Positions 34,086 through 42,791 of a stretch of 64,000 nucleotides of DNA are shown in pieces. This DNA comes from Trueperaceae bacterium (GTDB lineage Bacteria; Deinococcota; Deinococci; Deinococcales; Trueperaceae): assembly GCA_036381035.1 (NCBI GenBank), contig DASVDQ010000065.1, positions 45,307 through 109,306 on the forward strand, read 5' to 3'. Below the pieces are notes generated by a model. It was not told where the DNA came from and did no database searches. It saw only the letters and a program-made list of their open reading frames with translations. Each line of letters opens with the position of its first letter. Position 1 is the stretch's first letter. A program made the translations under genes and the position numbers.

Positions 34086-34835
34086 GTGGACAGGACCCCT
34101 TACCTCGACGCCCCGGTCCCCGAGGTGGCCGACAGGGCGACCTGGCAGGCGCGGATCGACGAGCTCCGCGTGAAGGAGAAGGCCCACACCCGCGCCGGCG
34201 ACGCGCTGGCGGCCGAGCGGCGGCGGCTACCGATGGTCGAGGTCGACGCGCGGACGCCGCTCGTCGGCGCGAACGGCCCGGTGCCGCTGATCGACGTCTT
34301 CGAGGGGCGCTCGCAGCTCATCGCCTACTTCCACATGTGGCACGCGGGCAGGCCAGCGGCGGAGCAGTGCGAGGGCTGCACGTTCTCGACCACCCACGTG
34401 CAGGAGCTCTCCTACCTGCACTCGCGCGACGTGACCTACGCGACCTTCTGCCAGGGTCCCTACGAGGTGAGCAAGCGCTACCACGACTTCATGGGCTGGG
34501 TGCAGCCCTGGTACTCGGTGCCGGAGGAGTCCGTCGAGCGCCTCATCGCCGGCCGGCACTTCGGCATCCTCGTCTGCTACCTGCGCGTCGGCGACAGGGT
34601 GTTCGAGACGTACTGGACCACGGGTCGCGGTAACGAGGTCATGTCGCCGTCGTACGGCCTGCTCGACCTGACCGTCTACGGTCGGCAGGAGCTGTGGGAG
34701 GACTCGCCCGAGGGCTGGCCGCAGCGCTGGAGCTCGCGCGACGGCTCGGCGTTCCGCCAGAACGGCCGCCCCACCGCGCAGTGGTCGCGCGTCCGCGCCG
34801 GGCGCGACGACGACCTGGGAGGGTCGACTACCTGA
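34086..34835 (+). CDS. DUF899 family thioredoxin-like protein
   Basis: The 249-residue protein is of the DUF899 type: TWQARIDELRVKEKAHTRAGDALAAERRRLP at the start, LIAYFHMWHAG, the CxxC-bearing EQCEGCTFSTTHV, and GLLDLTVYGRQELWEDSPEGWPQ at the end. The family is thioredoxin-like and presumably redox-active; its substrate is unknown. GTG 34086 is used. Its 3' end overlaps the convergent SIMPL gene by eight bases. Confidence 0.85.
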   Translation: MDRTPYLDAPVPEVADRATWQARIDELRVKEKAHTRAGDALAAERRRLPMVEVDARTPLVGANGPVPLIDVFEGRSQLIAYFHMWHAGRPAAEQCEGCTFSTTHVQELSYLHSRDVTYATFCQGPYEVSKRYHDFMGWVQPWYSVPEESVERLIAGRHFGILVCYLRVGDRVFETYWTTGRGNEVMSPSYGLLDLTVYGRQELWEDSPEGWPQRWSSRDGSAFRQNGRPTAQWSRVRAGRDDDLGGSTT

Positions 34836-35631
34836 GCTCGAAGCTGGCGTGCACCACGGCGGTCACGCGCTTCTCGATGGTGCTGGTGTCGTACATGCCG
34901 TAGGAGGCGACCTCCGTCGAGTTGAGCTGGGTCACCTGGAAGACGCCGCTGTCTGCGGAGCGCAGAGGACCCACCCTGGCGCCCGTGGCCTGGGCGATCG
35001 CCTCGGCGCGGCGCTGCGCGTCGCGGATGGCCTCGGCCAGGAGCTCGGGCCTGAGGTCGGTGAGGCCCGAGTAGTAGTACTCGAGCGAGGTCGTCTGGTA
35101 CGTGAGCCCCGCGTCGACGAACGGCTGCGCGTCCTGGGCGAGGTCGGTCACCACCTGCACCTGGTCGGACGTCAGCGTGAACCACTGGTACAGCTCGTAG
35201 CCCACGACCTCGCGCACGCAGGCGGCGTCGGCGTTGTAGCACTCGCGGTAGACCGCGGAGACCGACACGGGCTGGATGCTGAGGTCCTCGCGGGCGAAGC
35301 CGGCGTCCGCCAGCACGTCGAGGACCACGTCGAGGTCGGCGGCCATCTGCCGGTAGCCTTCCCCGAGGGACGAGGCGTCCACGCGCCGGGAGAACGACCC
35401 GACCCACTTGACCTGGTCGGAGACGACGGCGCGGTCGGCGGAGCCGGTTACCTCGAGCCTCGAGGACTCGTACCCCTTCACGTGCTCGACGCCGCGCACC
35501 GCGATGTAGGCGGCGACGGCCAGTCCGGCCGCGAGCAGGAACGCCGCCGCGACGATGCCGGCGTCCACGGCGCCGAGGGAGCTACGCCCGCGAGCGAGGG
35601 TGCCCGGAGACCTGCGTGGGGTGTGCTGCAT
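34828..35631 (-). CDS. SIMPL-domain protein, membrane-anchored
   Basis: The 267-residue protein has one N-terminal membrane helix (AGIVAAAFLLAAGLAVAAYIAV, about 24-45) and a SIMPL domain (DUF541) from about residue 55: LEVTGSADRAVVSDQVKW, a helix, then AIRDAQRRAEAIAQATGARVGPLRS. The domain lies outside the membrane. SIMPL proteins such as YggE affect oxidative stress tolerance; no enzyme activity is known. Confidence 0.88.
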   Translation of the reverse strand: MQHTPRRSPGTLARGRSSLGAVDAGIVAAAFLLAAGLAVAAYIAVRGVEHVKGYESSRLEVTGSADRAVVSDQVKWVGSFSRRVDASSLGEGYRQMAADLDVVLDVLADAGFAREDLSIQPVSVSAVYRECYNADAACVREVVGYELYQWFTLTSDQVQVVTDLAQDAQPFVDAGLTYQTTSLEYYYSGLTDLRPELLAEAIRDAQRRAEAIAQATGARVGPLRSADSGVFQVTQLNSTEVASYGMYDTSTIEKRVTAVVHASFELR

Positions 35632-35726
35632 GAGGCCCAGCTTAGGTCCGCCGGGCTGGGGCCGCGCGGGAGGATCAAGGGTCGGTGAAGGGGCCGGGCC
35701 CGTGGAGGGCGATCGGCCTCGGCCGT

Positions 35727-35860
35727 CCCCGGCGTACCGCGGCGCCTATGCCCTGAGCTGGCGCCGGCGTTCCGCGACGCCTATGCCCCGAGCTGCCCCC
35801 GGCGTACCGCGGCGCCTCGACCTTCCACCGGTCCCCGGCGTGCCGCGGCGCCTCGATCCC
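35727..35860. repeat. Four-copy imperfect 35-base tandem repeat
   Basis: The core CCCCGGCGTACCGCGGCGCC recurs at 35727, 35762, 35797 and 35833 with period 35-36 and one to four changes. Copies 1 and 2 share the following TATGCCC and GAGCTG; copies 3 and 4 share TCGA. It fills the gap between the SIMPL gene and the end of the amylase gene. Confidence 0.85.
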
Positions 35861-37351
35861 CTAGCCGTCCCACGCGAACGCGGGCACCCACACGGACACG
35901 GAGCCGCTGGCGCACCGGAACTCGGCCCAGCCGTCGTCGTCCGTCGTGACGGTGCCCTCCACGTGGCCCGTGACGTCGACGAACTCGGTCCGCGGGCTCG
36001 CCGTCTGCATGCGGCGCGCTCCAGGCTCGCCGCTGCTCAGCACCACGGCCGCGCCGCCGGGGTGCTGCTCGTCGCCCGTCCGTACCCAGCCGATGCAGCG
36101 CGGCTCCTCGAAGTAGTCGCGCTGCTCCCCGTAGGCGCGCTCGCGCCGCACCCGCAGGAACCTGTCGATGAGCCAGCGGTGGCTCGGCATGACCACGTGG
36201 TGGGGCTGGCCGTCGCGCCCCTCGCCTTCGTACTCGGCGCCGTCGTAGTCGGCCAGGAACACGACGGGGTAGCCGCCCTCGCGCAGCAGGACCAGCGCGT
36301 ACGCCAGCGGCACGAACCAGGGCTCCACGACGGCTTCGTTCGTCTGCAGCGGCTGGGTGTCGTGGTTCGTGACGAGCGTGACGGCGCCGGTGGGGTCTTC
36401 CTGCACCAGCGTGCCGTCGAAGAGGGTGCGGAGGTCGAAGCCCTCGGGGTCCTGGCTGGCCGACACGAGGTTGTCGTGCAGGATCGTGTCGAAGAGCGCG
36501 ACCCGCCCGTCGGTCCTGTCGCGGAAGCGTCGCAGTGCATCCCTGTCGTAGGTCCAGTACTCCCCGACGGCGAACAGGTCCCGGTCGCGGACGGCCCTCA
36601 CGTGCTCGAGCCACTCGAGGAAGAAGCCGGGCCGCACGTGCTTGGCGGCGTCGAAGCGGAACCCGTCGACGCCGGTGGTCTCGACGTACCACCTGCCCCA
36701 GTGCAGGAGCTCGGCGCGCGCGTCCTCGCTCTGGATGTCGACGTTGCAGCCGAGCAGGTAGTCGTAGTTCCCGAAGTCGAGGTCGACGTCGTGCTGGAAG
36801 CTCTTGCCCTCGAACAGGTAGACGGCCTCGAGCTCGGGGTCGTTCTCGTCGCGGTCGACGGCGTTGAAGTGCCACCAGTGCCACTCGAGGGTCGAGTACT
36901 CGCCGCCGCGGCCCGGGAAGCGGAAGTGGGTCCAGGCGCGGATCCGCCGCGGCTCGCCGATGGGCTTGGTGCGGTCCCGCGGGTCCATCGGCGTGGCCGA
37001 GAACTCCTCCGGCTCGTCGCCGCCGAGGCGGTGGTTGAGGACGACGTCCGAGTACACCTGGACGCCGGCGGTCTGCGCGGCCCTTATCGCCCTCAGGTAC
37101 TCGTCCTTGGTGCCGTACTTCGTGCGCACCGAGCCCTTCTGGTCGAACTCCCCCAGGTCGAAGAGGTCGTAGACCGCGTAGCCGACGTCGCTCGCGCCGC
37201 CCGCGCCCTTGCAGGCGGGCGGCAGCCATACGGCCGTGAAGCCGGCGTCCGCGAGCTCCTCCGCGCGCTCCTCGAGCCGGCGCCACAGGGTCCCGTCGGC
37301 GGGCAGGAACCAGTGGAAGAACTGCAGCATCACGCCGTTGACGTCGTTCAC
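35861..37351 (-). CDS. Cytoplasmic alpha-amylase (GH13, liquefying type)
   Basis: The 496-residue enzyme lacks a signal peptide and matches GH13 subfamily 5 (Bacillus AmyS/E. coli AmyA). It begins NGVMLQFFHWFLPADGTLW and shows region I DVVLNH, region II GFRFDAAKH with nucleophile D234, region III VGEYW with acid E264 and region IV TNHDTQP with D331. It hydrolyses alpha-1,4 glucans inside the cell, for instance glycogen or imported maltodextrin. GTG 37351 has AGGTGA upstream. No other glycogen gene is adjacent. Confidence 0.93.
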   Translation of the reverse strand: MNDVNGVMLQFFHWFLPADGTLWRRLEERAEELADAGFTAVWLPPACKGAGGASDVGYAVYDLFDLGEFDQKGSVRTKYGTKDEYLRAIRAAQTAGVQVYSDVVLNHRLGGDEPEEFSATPMDPRDRTKPIGEPRRIRAWTHFRFPGRGGEYSTLEWHWWHFNAVDRDENDPELEAVYLFEGKSFQHDVDLDFGNYDYLLGCNVDIQSEDARAELLHWGRWYVETTGVDGFRFDAAKHVRPGFFLEWLEHVRAVRDRDLFAVGEYWTYDRDALRRFRDRTDGRVALFDTILHDNLVSASQDPEGFDLRTLFDGTLVQEDPTGAVTLVTNHDTQPLQTNEAVVEPWFVPLAYALVLLREGGYPVVFLADYDGAEYEGEGRDGQPHHVVMPSHRWLIDRFLRVRRERAYGEQRDYFEEPRCIGWVRTGDEQHPGGAAVVLSSGEPGARRMQTASPRTEFVDVTGHVEGTVTTDDDGWAEFRCASGSVSVWVPAFAWDG

Positions 37352-37473
37352 GCTGTCACCTCTGTGCGGCAGCCCGCCGGCGGGGCCGGGCCGGCCGAGG
37401 CTCGTCGGTCGCCCCGCTCGGGCGCCGCACCATGGTCCGCGGCCACCGAACCGGCGGAGGATAAGCCCCGAGC

Positions 37474-37866
37474 GTGAGATACTGCTGCGCGCACCCGGCC
37501 GTCGCCGCGTACGAGGTGGCCTGGACGGACCCGCCTGAGCGCATCGCCGAGCACGTCGCTCGCGCCTTCGCCCCCGACGGTGTCTTCGTGTCGCCGTGGC
37601 TCGGCCGCCCCGTGGTGGGCCACGAGGCCATCAGCGAGCACATCGCGGCCTCGCGGGGTCGCCTGGCCGGGACCACCGTTCGTCACACCAGCGTCATGGA
37701 GAGGGTGGGGAACGTCCTGAGCTGGACGTGGGCCTTCGCCGCCGACGGACAGACGGTGGCGAGCGGCATGGACGTCGTCGTCCTCGCGGAGGACGAGCGG
37801 ATCGCGCTGCTGGCGGCGTTCGACGGGCCGACGCCGCCTAGCGTCGGCGAGGAGCGCGACAGCTAG
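37474..37866 (+). CDS. NTF2/SnoaL-like small protein
   Basis: The 130-residue protein looks like a SnoaL-like cone fold: ERIAEHVARAFAPDGVFVSPWLGRPVVGHEAISEHIAASRGRL, a conserved VGNVLSWTWAF strand and a terminal Val-rich strand. Such domains bind small molecules or act as isomerases; no activity can be assigned. GTG 37474 is used, with GGAGG 13 bases upstream. It stands alone, divergent from the amylase. Confidence 0.75.
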   Translation: MRYCCAHPAVAAYEVAWTDPPERIAEHVARAFAPDGVFVSPWLGRPVVGHEAISEHIAASRGRLAGTTVRHTSVMERVGNVLSWTWAFAADGQTVASGMDVVVLAEDERIALLAAFDGPTPPSVGEERDS

Positions 37867-37959
37867 GTGGGCGCTGAGGGCGGGAGCCGCGAGCCGGGCT
37901 CCGGGCCCGACCGGCGCGGACCGCTGGGGCCCGCCCTGCGCCCGCTCGGAGACCTGGCC

Positions 37960-38751
37960 CTAAGCCTCCCGCGCCGCGCTCCGCTCCCTGAACCTGCCGA
38001 ACTCCTCCACCCGGACGGCCAGCGCGCTCGCCAGTACCTTCGAGTCGCTGGCGATGGTCACGAGGTCGACGCCCCAGCCGGCCGCCACGGCGGCGAACTC
38101 GGGGCCGTTGGTGTGCAGCCCGATCACGAGGCCCCGCTCGTGGCACGCCGCGACGACCCTCTTGACGGCGTCCTGGTGCGCGGTCCTGACGCTGTCGGTC
38201 TCGGGAGGGAACCCCAGCGAGAGGCTGAGGTCGGCGGGCCCGATGTAGGCGCCGCTCAGGCCGGGCGTGTCCAGGATGTCGTCGAGGTTCTCCAGCCCCT
38301 TCCTCGTCTCGATCATCGCGAAGACGAGGAGGCCCTCCTGGGCCCGCCGGAAGTAGTCAGGTACGACTACGGCCGCCCGCGCGGGACCGAAGCTGCGGTT
38401 CCCGCGCGGCGGGTAGAGGCAGGCCGCCACGGCGCGCCTCGCCTCCTCGGCCGACTCGACGAGCGGCACGATGACGCCGGCGGCGCCCATGTCGAGGACC
38501 CGCATGATGATGCTCGGCTCGTTCCAAGGTACGCGGACCAGGGTCGGCCTTCCCGCGGCCGTGGTGGCCTGCAGCATGCCGGGCAGGGCGTCGAAGTCGA
38601 CGAGGCCGTGCTGCATGTCGATGCACAGCGAGTCGAACCCGCTACGGCCGGCGATCTCGGCGACGAACGGCTGCGGGATGGTCAGCCAGCAGTTGGTCGT
38701 CGTCTCGCCCCGGCTCCAGCGCTCCCTGAGCTCGGCTATCGCGTCGAACAT
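37960..38751 (-). CDS. HpcH/HpaI family aldolase
   Basis: The 263-residue TIM-barrel enzyme belongs to the HpcH/HpaI class II (metal, pyruvate) aldolases: FDSLCIDMQHGLVDF, LVRVPWNEPSIIMRVLDMGAAGVIVPLVES, GNRSFGP, MIETRKGLENLDDI with the metal-binding Glu, and GAYIGPADLSLSLG with the metal-binding Asp. It cleaves 4-hydroxy-2-oxo acids to pyruvate and an aldehyde. ATG 38751 has GGGAG upstream and a TATAAG box on the minus strand at 38817-38822 may serve it. Divergent from the GntR/FAH operon, it could cleave the product of the FAH enzyme. Confidence 0.9.
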   Translation of the reverse strand: MFDAIAELRERWSRGETTTNCWLTIPQPFVAEIAGRSGFDSLCIDMQHGLVDFDALPGMLQATTAAGRPTLVRVPWNEPSIIMRVLDMGAAGVIVPLVESAEEARRAVAACLYPPRGNRSFGPARAAVVVPDYFRRAQEGLLVFAMIETRKGLENLDDILDTPGLSGAYIGPADLSLSLGFPPETDSVRTAHQDAVKRVVAACHERGLVIGLHTNGPEFAAVAAGWGVDLVTIASDSKVLASALAVRVEEFGRFRERSAAREA

Positions 38752-38946
38752 GTCCGGGCTCCCGCCGGCCCGGGCGCGGTCTCCCCACGTAGCCGTGCCG
38801 CCCGCGGCCTCACGCACTTATACCGCTGGAGGGCGCGGCGCCTTGCGGAGGAGAGGTTCCCGCCGGCCCCGACGAGGACCGCTCAGGGGGCCCTCCCGCT
38901 GCGCGCGAAGGCTTCACGGCACGCGCCCCTCGACCCGACCGCGCGG

Positions 38947-38988
38947 TTGACAGCCGTCGCCGGCCTCAATAATCTACATTCTATAGAA
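38947..38988 (+). promoter_or_regulatory. Promoter and candidate operator of the GntR/FAH operon
   Basis: TTGACA (38947-38952) and TAATCT (38970-38975) are 17 bases apart. The palindrome TTCTATAGAA (38979-38988) lies at the expected start of transcription. This AT-rich island stands out from its GC-rich surroundings. The FCD-type GntR protein encoded downstream is the likely ligand. Confidence 0.6.
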
Positions 38989-39146
38989 ACCTCCTGACCT
39001 CAGACCCGAGGCCCGGGGTGTAGGACCTGCGACCGCAGGCGCTGGACCGGCGACGGCGCACGTGGGGTGCGAGCCCACCGCTGCGGGCCTGCCTCGAGCG
39101 ACCGGGAACCGGGCTCGCGGACGACCACCTCGAGAGGCGGCCATAG
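38989..39146 (+). other. Long 5' leader of the GntR/FAH operon
   Basis: About 160 bases separate the predicted start of transcription from the GntR ATG. It contains several short GC-rich inverted segments but no frame or known riboswitch motif that I can recognise. Confidence 0.3.
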
Positions 39147-39839
39147 ATGTCGGAGAGCCCCACCATCAGCCGCGAGACCCTCGCTTCCCGCGTCGCCCTG
39201 CGCCTGCGGGACGAGATCCTCACGGGTCGGCTCAAGCCGGGGGACCGCCTCAACGAGCTCTCCATAGCCGAGCGCTACGGGGTCAGCCCGACGCCCGTGA
39301 GGGAGGCGATGCGCCTGCTGCACGGCGACGGCCTGGTCGAGTACGCCGACCGCAGGGGCGTGCGCGTCATCGAGATCGCCGAGCGGCAGATCAGGCAGGC
39401 GTTCTCCGTGAGGGCCGCGATCGAGCACCTCGCGCTCGAGGAGGCCTTCCCGCTCATGTCCCGCGCCGACAAGGAGCGCCTCCTCGAGCTCGCGCTGAGG
39501 ACCGAGGAGGCCAGGGGCCGGCCGGCGAGCTTCCTGTTCGAGGTCGACAGGCGGTTCCACGGCTTCCTCGTCGACTCCTCCCGGAACAGGTGGCTGAGCG
39601 AGTTCTCCGGGCGGCTGGCCAACGTGCTCACGGTGGCGCGGCTCGACCTGTTCAACGCGCCGGACCTCGACGCCGTCATCGCCGAGCACGAGGCCATCGC
39701 CCACGCCGTGCTGGCGGACGACCTCGCCAAGGCGCACGAGGAGCTGGACAAGCACATCAGGCGCGTACGCGACAACGCCATCGCCGCCCACGAGCGCGCC
39801 CGTCGGCGCACGGAGGGCGCGGGGAAGGAGCCGTCATGA
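39147..39839 (+). CDS. GntR-family regulator, FadR/FCD subfamily
   Basis: The 230-residue regulator has the winged helix (about 9-75; LRDEILTGRLKPGDRLNELSIAERYGVSPTPVREAMRLLHGDGLV) and a C-terminal all-helical FCD domain with the metal/ligand His residues (SVRAAIEHLA, FEVDRRFHGFLV, EHEAIAHAVLADD, ELDKHIRRVRD). FCD regulators commonly sense organic acids. Its stop overlaps the FAH start (ATGA). It presumably controls the operon and the divergent aldolase through the site at 38979-38988. Confidence 0.92.
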   Translation: MSESPTISRETLASRVALRLRDEILTGRLKPGDRLNELSIAERYGVSPTPVREAMRLLHGDGLVEYADRRGVRVIEIAERQIRQAFSVRAAIEHLALEEAFPLMSRADKERLLELALRTEEARGRPASFLFEVDRRFHGFLVDSSRNRWLSEFSGRLANVLTVARLDLFNAPDLDAVIAEHEAIAHAVLADDLAKAHEELDKHIRRVRDNAIAAHERARRRTEGAGKEPS

Positions 39840-40738
39840 GGCTGGTCAACTACCGCTCCCACGCCGCGGGTCTGACGTCGGTGGGGGTGCTGGAGAACGA
39901 GCACGTGGTCGACGCGGCCAGCCTGCTGGCGCGCGTCGGCGAGGACCCGGCGCACGCGGCCAGCATGGAGCGCCTCATCCAGCTACCCCGCGAGACGCTC
40001 AGGCGCCTCGGCGAGGCGGCGCGGGACGGCGCCGGCCGCCGGACGCCTCTGAGCGAGGTGCGCCTCGAGGCCCCGATCCGGCGGCCGAGCAAGGTCATCG
40101 GGCTCGGCTACAACTACCGCGCCCTGTGCGAGAACGAGGGCGTCACGCCGGGCCCCGAGCCCGAGCTCTTCGTGAAGATGCCGACCTCCATCACCGGGCC
40201 GTTCGACCCCGTGGTCGTCCCCAAGGTCATCGACAAGGTGGACTTCGAGGCCGAGCTGGCCGTCGTGATCGGCCGGCGCTGCTCCCAGGTCGAGGAGCAC
40301 GAGGCCCTCGACTACGTGGGCGGCTACACGGTCATGGACGACGTGACGGCCAAGATCATCCCGCGTCCGCCGGAGAGCGGCAGCGTGGTGCTCGCCCTCA
40401 AGGGCGTCGACACGTTCGCGCCCATCGGCCCGGCCATCTTGGTCGCCGACGACTCCGTCGACCCGCAGGGCATGCGGATCAGGTGCCGCGTGAACGGCGT
40501 CCAGAAGCAGGACTTCCACTCCAGCGACATGGTGCACACCGTCGCCCAGGTCATCGAGTACATCTCGGCGCGCATCACGCTGGAGCCGGGAGACCTCATC
40601 ACCACCGGCACCTCCCTGGGCATCGGCATCATCCAGAAGCCCCCGGTCTTCCTCGAGGACGGCGACGTGGTCGAGTGCGAGATCGAGGGCATCGGGACCA
40701 TAAGGAACGAGTTCGTCCTGCGGCACGTCAGAGGGTAG
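39836..40738 (+). CDS. Fumarylacetoacetate hydrolase family protein
   Basis: The 300-residue enzyme has a FAH C-terminal domain: KVIGLGYNYRALCENEG, PELFVKMPTSITGP, the metal-binding DFEAELAVVIG (Asp, Glu), GYTVMDDVTAKI, and GDLITTGTSLGIGIIQKPPVFLEDGD. Members hydrolyse or decarboxylate beta-diketo or 2-oxo acids with Mg2+ or Mn2+. The ATG lies within the GntR stop (ATGA). Next to an HpcH/HpaI aldolase this suggests a 4-hydroxy-2-oxo acid branch, with FAH acting as hydratase or decarboxylase; inference. Confidence 0.92.
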   Translation: MRLVNYRSHAAGLTSVGVLENEHVVDAASLLARVGEDPAHAASMERLIQLPRETLRRLGEAARDGAGRRTPLSEVRLEAPIRRPSKVIGLGYNYRALCENEGVTPGPEPELFVKMPTSITGPFDPVVVPKVIDKVDFEAELAVVIGRRCSQVEEHEALDYVGGYTVMDDVTAKIIPRPPESGSVVLALKGVDTFAPIGPAILVADDSVDPQGMRIRCRVNGVQKQDFHSSDMVHTVAQVIEYISARITLEPGDLITTGTSLGIGIIQKPPVFLEDGDVVECEIEGIGTIRNEFVLRHVRG

Positions 40739-40743
40739 GGGTC

Positions 40744-41766
40744 GTGGGCACGCCGACCGTGCTGGGGCACTGGGACGTCTACGAGCTGCTCCACCGCGTG
40801 CGCAGCGGGGAGGAGGCGCCTCTGGCGCGGTCCATCCTGCCTGGCCTGCGCGCGGGCAACGTGCGCGGCGTCTTCTTCGCGGTCGGCGGCGACTCGCGCA
40901 GCCACGCCAGCGGCTCCGACCTGCCGCTGCGGGGCACGCTCACCTCGATGGACGTGGCGCTCGGGGCCATCGAGGCCACGCCCGAGGTCACGGTGCTGCG
41001 CACGAGGGAGGACGTGGCGGCGCTGCCGCCAGACCGGATCGGCTTCCTGCTCGTGCTCGAGGGCGGCCGCCCGCTCGAGGGCAGCGTCGCCGTGCTGCGG
41101 CAGTTCTTCCGCCTCGGGGTGCGGTGCCTGCTGCTCACCTGGAACGGCCGCAACGAGCTGGCCGACGGCGTCGGCGAGGGCGAGAGCGCCGGCGGCCTCT
41201 CGACCTTCGGCCGTGAGGTCGTGCGGGAGATGCGCCGGCTCGGCATGGTGCTCGACCTCTCCCACCTGGCGCCCGCGGGCTTCTACCAGGCCATCGACGT
41301 CTACGGCGGCACCGTGGTGGCGACGCACAGCAACGCCAAGGCCCTGCACGACCACCCCAGGAACCTCACCGACGACCAGATAAAGCTGGTGGCGCAGACG
41401 GGCGGCGTCGTCGGCGTCGCCTTCATGCCGGCCTTCCTCGCAGCCGGGACGCCGACCGTGGCGACGGTCGTGGACCACATCGAGCACATGGTCGGGCTGG
41501 TGGGCGACGAGCACGTCGGCATCGGCCCCGACTTCTCCTACGGACCCGTCGCCGAGGAGCACCGCAGGCAGCGCAAGTACGAGGGCATCAAGGTCGACCT
41601 GGCAGTGCCGTACCCCATCCCGGACGCGGCGTCGCTGCCTCTTCTCGAGGAGGCGCTCCGCGGGCGCGGCTTCGGGGAGACGGCGATCGCGAACATCCTC
41701 GGCGAGAACCTCCTGCGCGTGCTGCGCGAGGTCCTGCCGGAGGGCGAAGCCGTGGCGGCTGCCTAG
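40744..41766 (+). CDS. Membrane dipeptidase (peptidase M19)
   Basis: The 340-residue zinc enzyme matches renal dipeptidase family M19. The metal ligands are H9 and D11 in LGHWDVYELL, E106 in LLVLEGGRP, H174 in DLSHLAP and H195 in ATHSNAKALHDHPRN; DFSYGP near residue 261 completes the site. Bacterial members cleave dipeptides, often with a D-residue at the C-terminus. No signal peptide is visible, so it acts in the cytoplasm on imported dipeptides. GTG 40744 starts five bases after the FAH stop. Confidence 0.92.
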   Translation: MGTPTVLGHWDVYELLHRVRSGEEAPLARSILPGLRAGNVRGVFFAVGGDSRSHASGSDLPLRGTLTSMDVALGAIEATPEVTVLRTREDVAALPPDRIGFLLVLEGGRPLEGSVAVLRQFFRLGVRCLLLTWNGRNELADGVGEGESAGGLSTFGREVVREMRRLGMVLDLSHLAPAGFYQAIDVYGGTVVATHSNAKALHDHPRNLTDDQIKLVAQTGGVVGVAFMPAFLAAGTPTVATVVDHIEHMVGLVGDEHVGIGPDFSYGPVAEEHRRQRKYEGIKVDLAVPYPIPDAASLPLLEEALRGRGFGETAIANILGENLLRVLREVLPEGEAVAAA

Positions 41767-41827
41767 CGCTGCACGAGCGAAGAGAGGGCAGGTGGAGACC
41801 GGGTGTCGCGGCGGCCAGTCCACGAGC

Positions 41828-41860
41828 GGTTCCGTACCCACCCTGATGGGGTGGGGAACC
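41828..41860 (+). other. Hairpin before the dppB-type gene
   Basis: GGTTCC (41828-41833) and GGAACC (41855-41860) enclose an inner CCCACCC/GGGTGGG stem with a TGAT-type loop. It ends 10 bases before the permease start and may modulate its translation or protect the message. Confidence 0.45.
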
Positions 41861-41870
41861 GGGGTGCGCC

Positions 41871-42791
41871 GTGCTGATCTACTCCCTCCGCCGCCTCGCG
41901 AACCTCCTGCCGACGCTGCTGATCGTTTCGTTCATCGTCTTCGCGATGGTCAGGCTGATACCGGGCGACCCGGTGACCGCCATCGCCGGGCCCGACTCGA
42001 CGCCGGAGCTGATGGCCCAGATCCGGGAGTCGCTGGGCCTCAACGAGCCCCTCCTGGCCCAGTACGGCGTGTACCTCAGGGGCCTGGTGACGGGCGACCT
42101 CGGCACGTCGATACGGTCGAGGCAGCCGGTCTGGTCCGAGATCGGCCGGCGCCTGCCGGCGACCCTCGAGCTCGCCGGCGCCGCCATGCTGCTCAGCCTC
42201 GTCGTCGGCGTCGGGCTCGGCGTGCTGGCCGCGCTGCGGCCGGGCGGGACCGTCGACGCCCTCGCGCGCTTCGTCTCGCTGTTCGGCGTGTCGTCTCCGA
42301 CGTTCTGGACGGGGCTCTTGTTCATCCTGGCCTTCGCCTACTACTGGCGCCTGTTCCCGATCTCGGGCCGCGGCGGCCTCGAGCACCTCGTGCTCCCGGC
42401 CGCGACGGTCTCCCTGACCAGCGTGGCGTTCATCAGCCGGCTCACCCGGGCGAGCCTGCTGGAGGTGCTGTCGCAGGACTACGTGCGCACGGCCCGCGCC
42501 AAGGGCACGGCCGGCTCGCGCGTGGTCCTCAAGCACGCGCTGCGCAACGCGCTGATGAGCCCGATCACCGTCGCGGGGCTCGAGTTCGGGCGCCTGCTCT
42601 CCGGCGTCATCGTCATCGAGATCATCTTCTCCTGGCCGGGCACGGGCAGGCTCCTCGTCAACGCGATCCAGTTCCGTGACTTCCCGGTGATCCAGGGCCT
42701 GGTGCTCGTCTACGCCCTGATCTTCGCCCTGGTGAACCTGGCCGTCGACCTCGTCTACGCCGCTCTCGACCCGAGGATCGCCCTGCGATGA
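41871..42791 (+). CDS. Peptide ABC transporter permease, DppB type
   Basis: The 306-residue membrane protein has the DppB/OppB pattern: LIYSLRRLANLLPTLLIVSFIVFAMVRLIPGDP at the start, GDLGTSI, LPATLELAGAAMLL, RASLLEVLSQDYVRTARAKG (EAA loop) and FSWPGTGRLLVNAI. GTG 41871 is used. Its stop overlaps the DppC start (ATGA). The pair imports peptides or related compounds delivered by the 43724 binding protein. Confidence 0.92.
   Translation: MLIYSLRRLANLLPTLLIVSFIVFAMVRLIPGDPVTAIAGPDSTPELMAQIRESLGLNEPLLAQYGVYLRGLVTGDLGTSIRSRQPVWSEIGRRLPATLELAGAAMLLSLVVGVGLGVLAALRPGGTVDALARFVSLFGVSSPTFWTGLLFILAFAYYWRLFPISGRGGLEHLVLPAATVSLTSVAFISRLTRASLLEVLSQDYVRTARAKGTAGSRVVLKHALRNALMSPITVAGLEFGRLLSGVIVIEIIFSWPGTGRLLVNAIQFRDFPVIQGLVLVYALIFALVNLAVDLVYAALDPRIALR

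Noticed and set aside
33006..34187. A 393-codon minus-strand gene covering the SRPBCC region
   Set aside because: Most of it is antisense to a well-supported SRPBCC/ArsR pair; only 33663-34031 has coding-like character.
38989..39146. Riboswitch in the GntR/FAH leader
   Set aside because: No consensus of a known class could be recognised; only generic GC-rich pairing.
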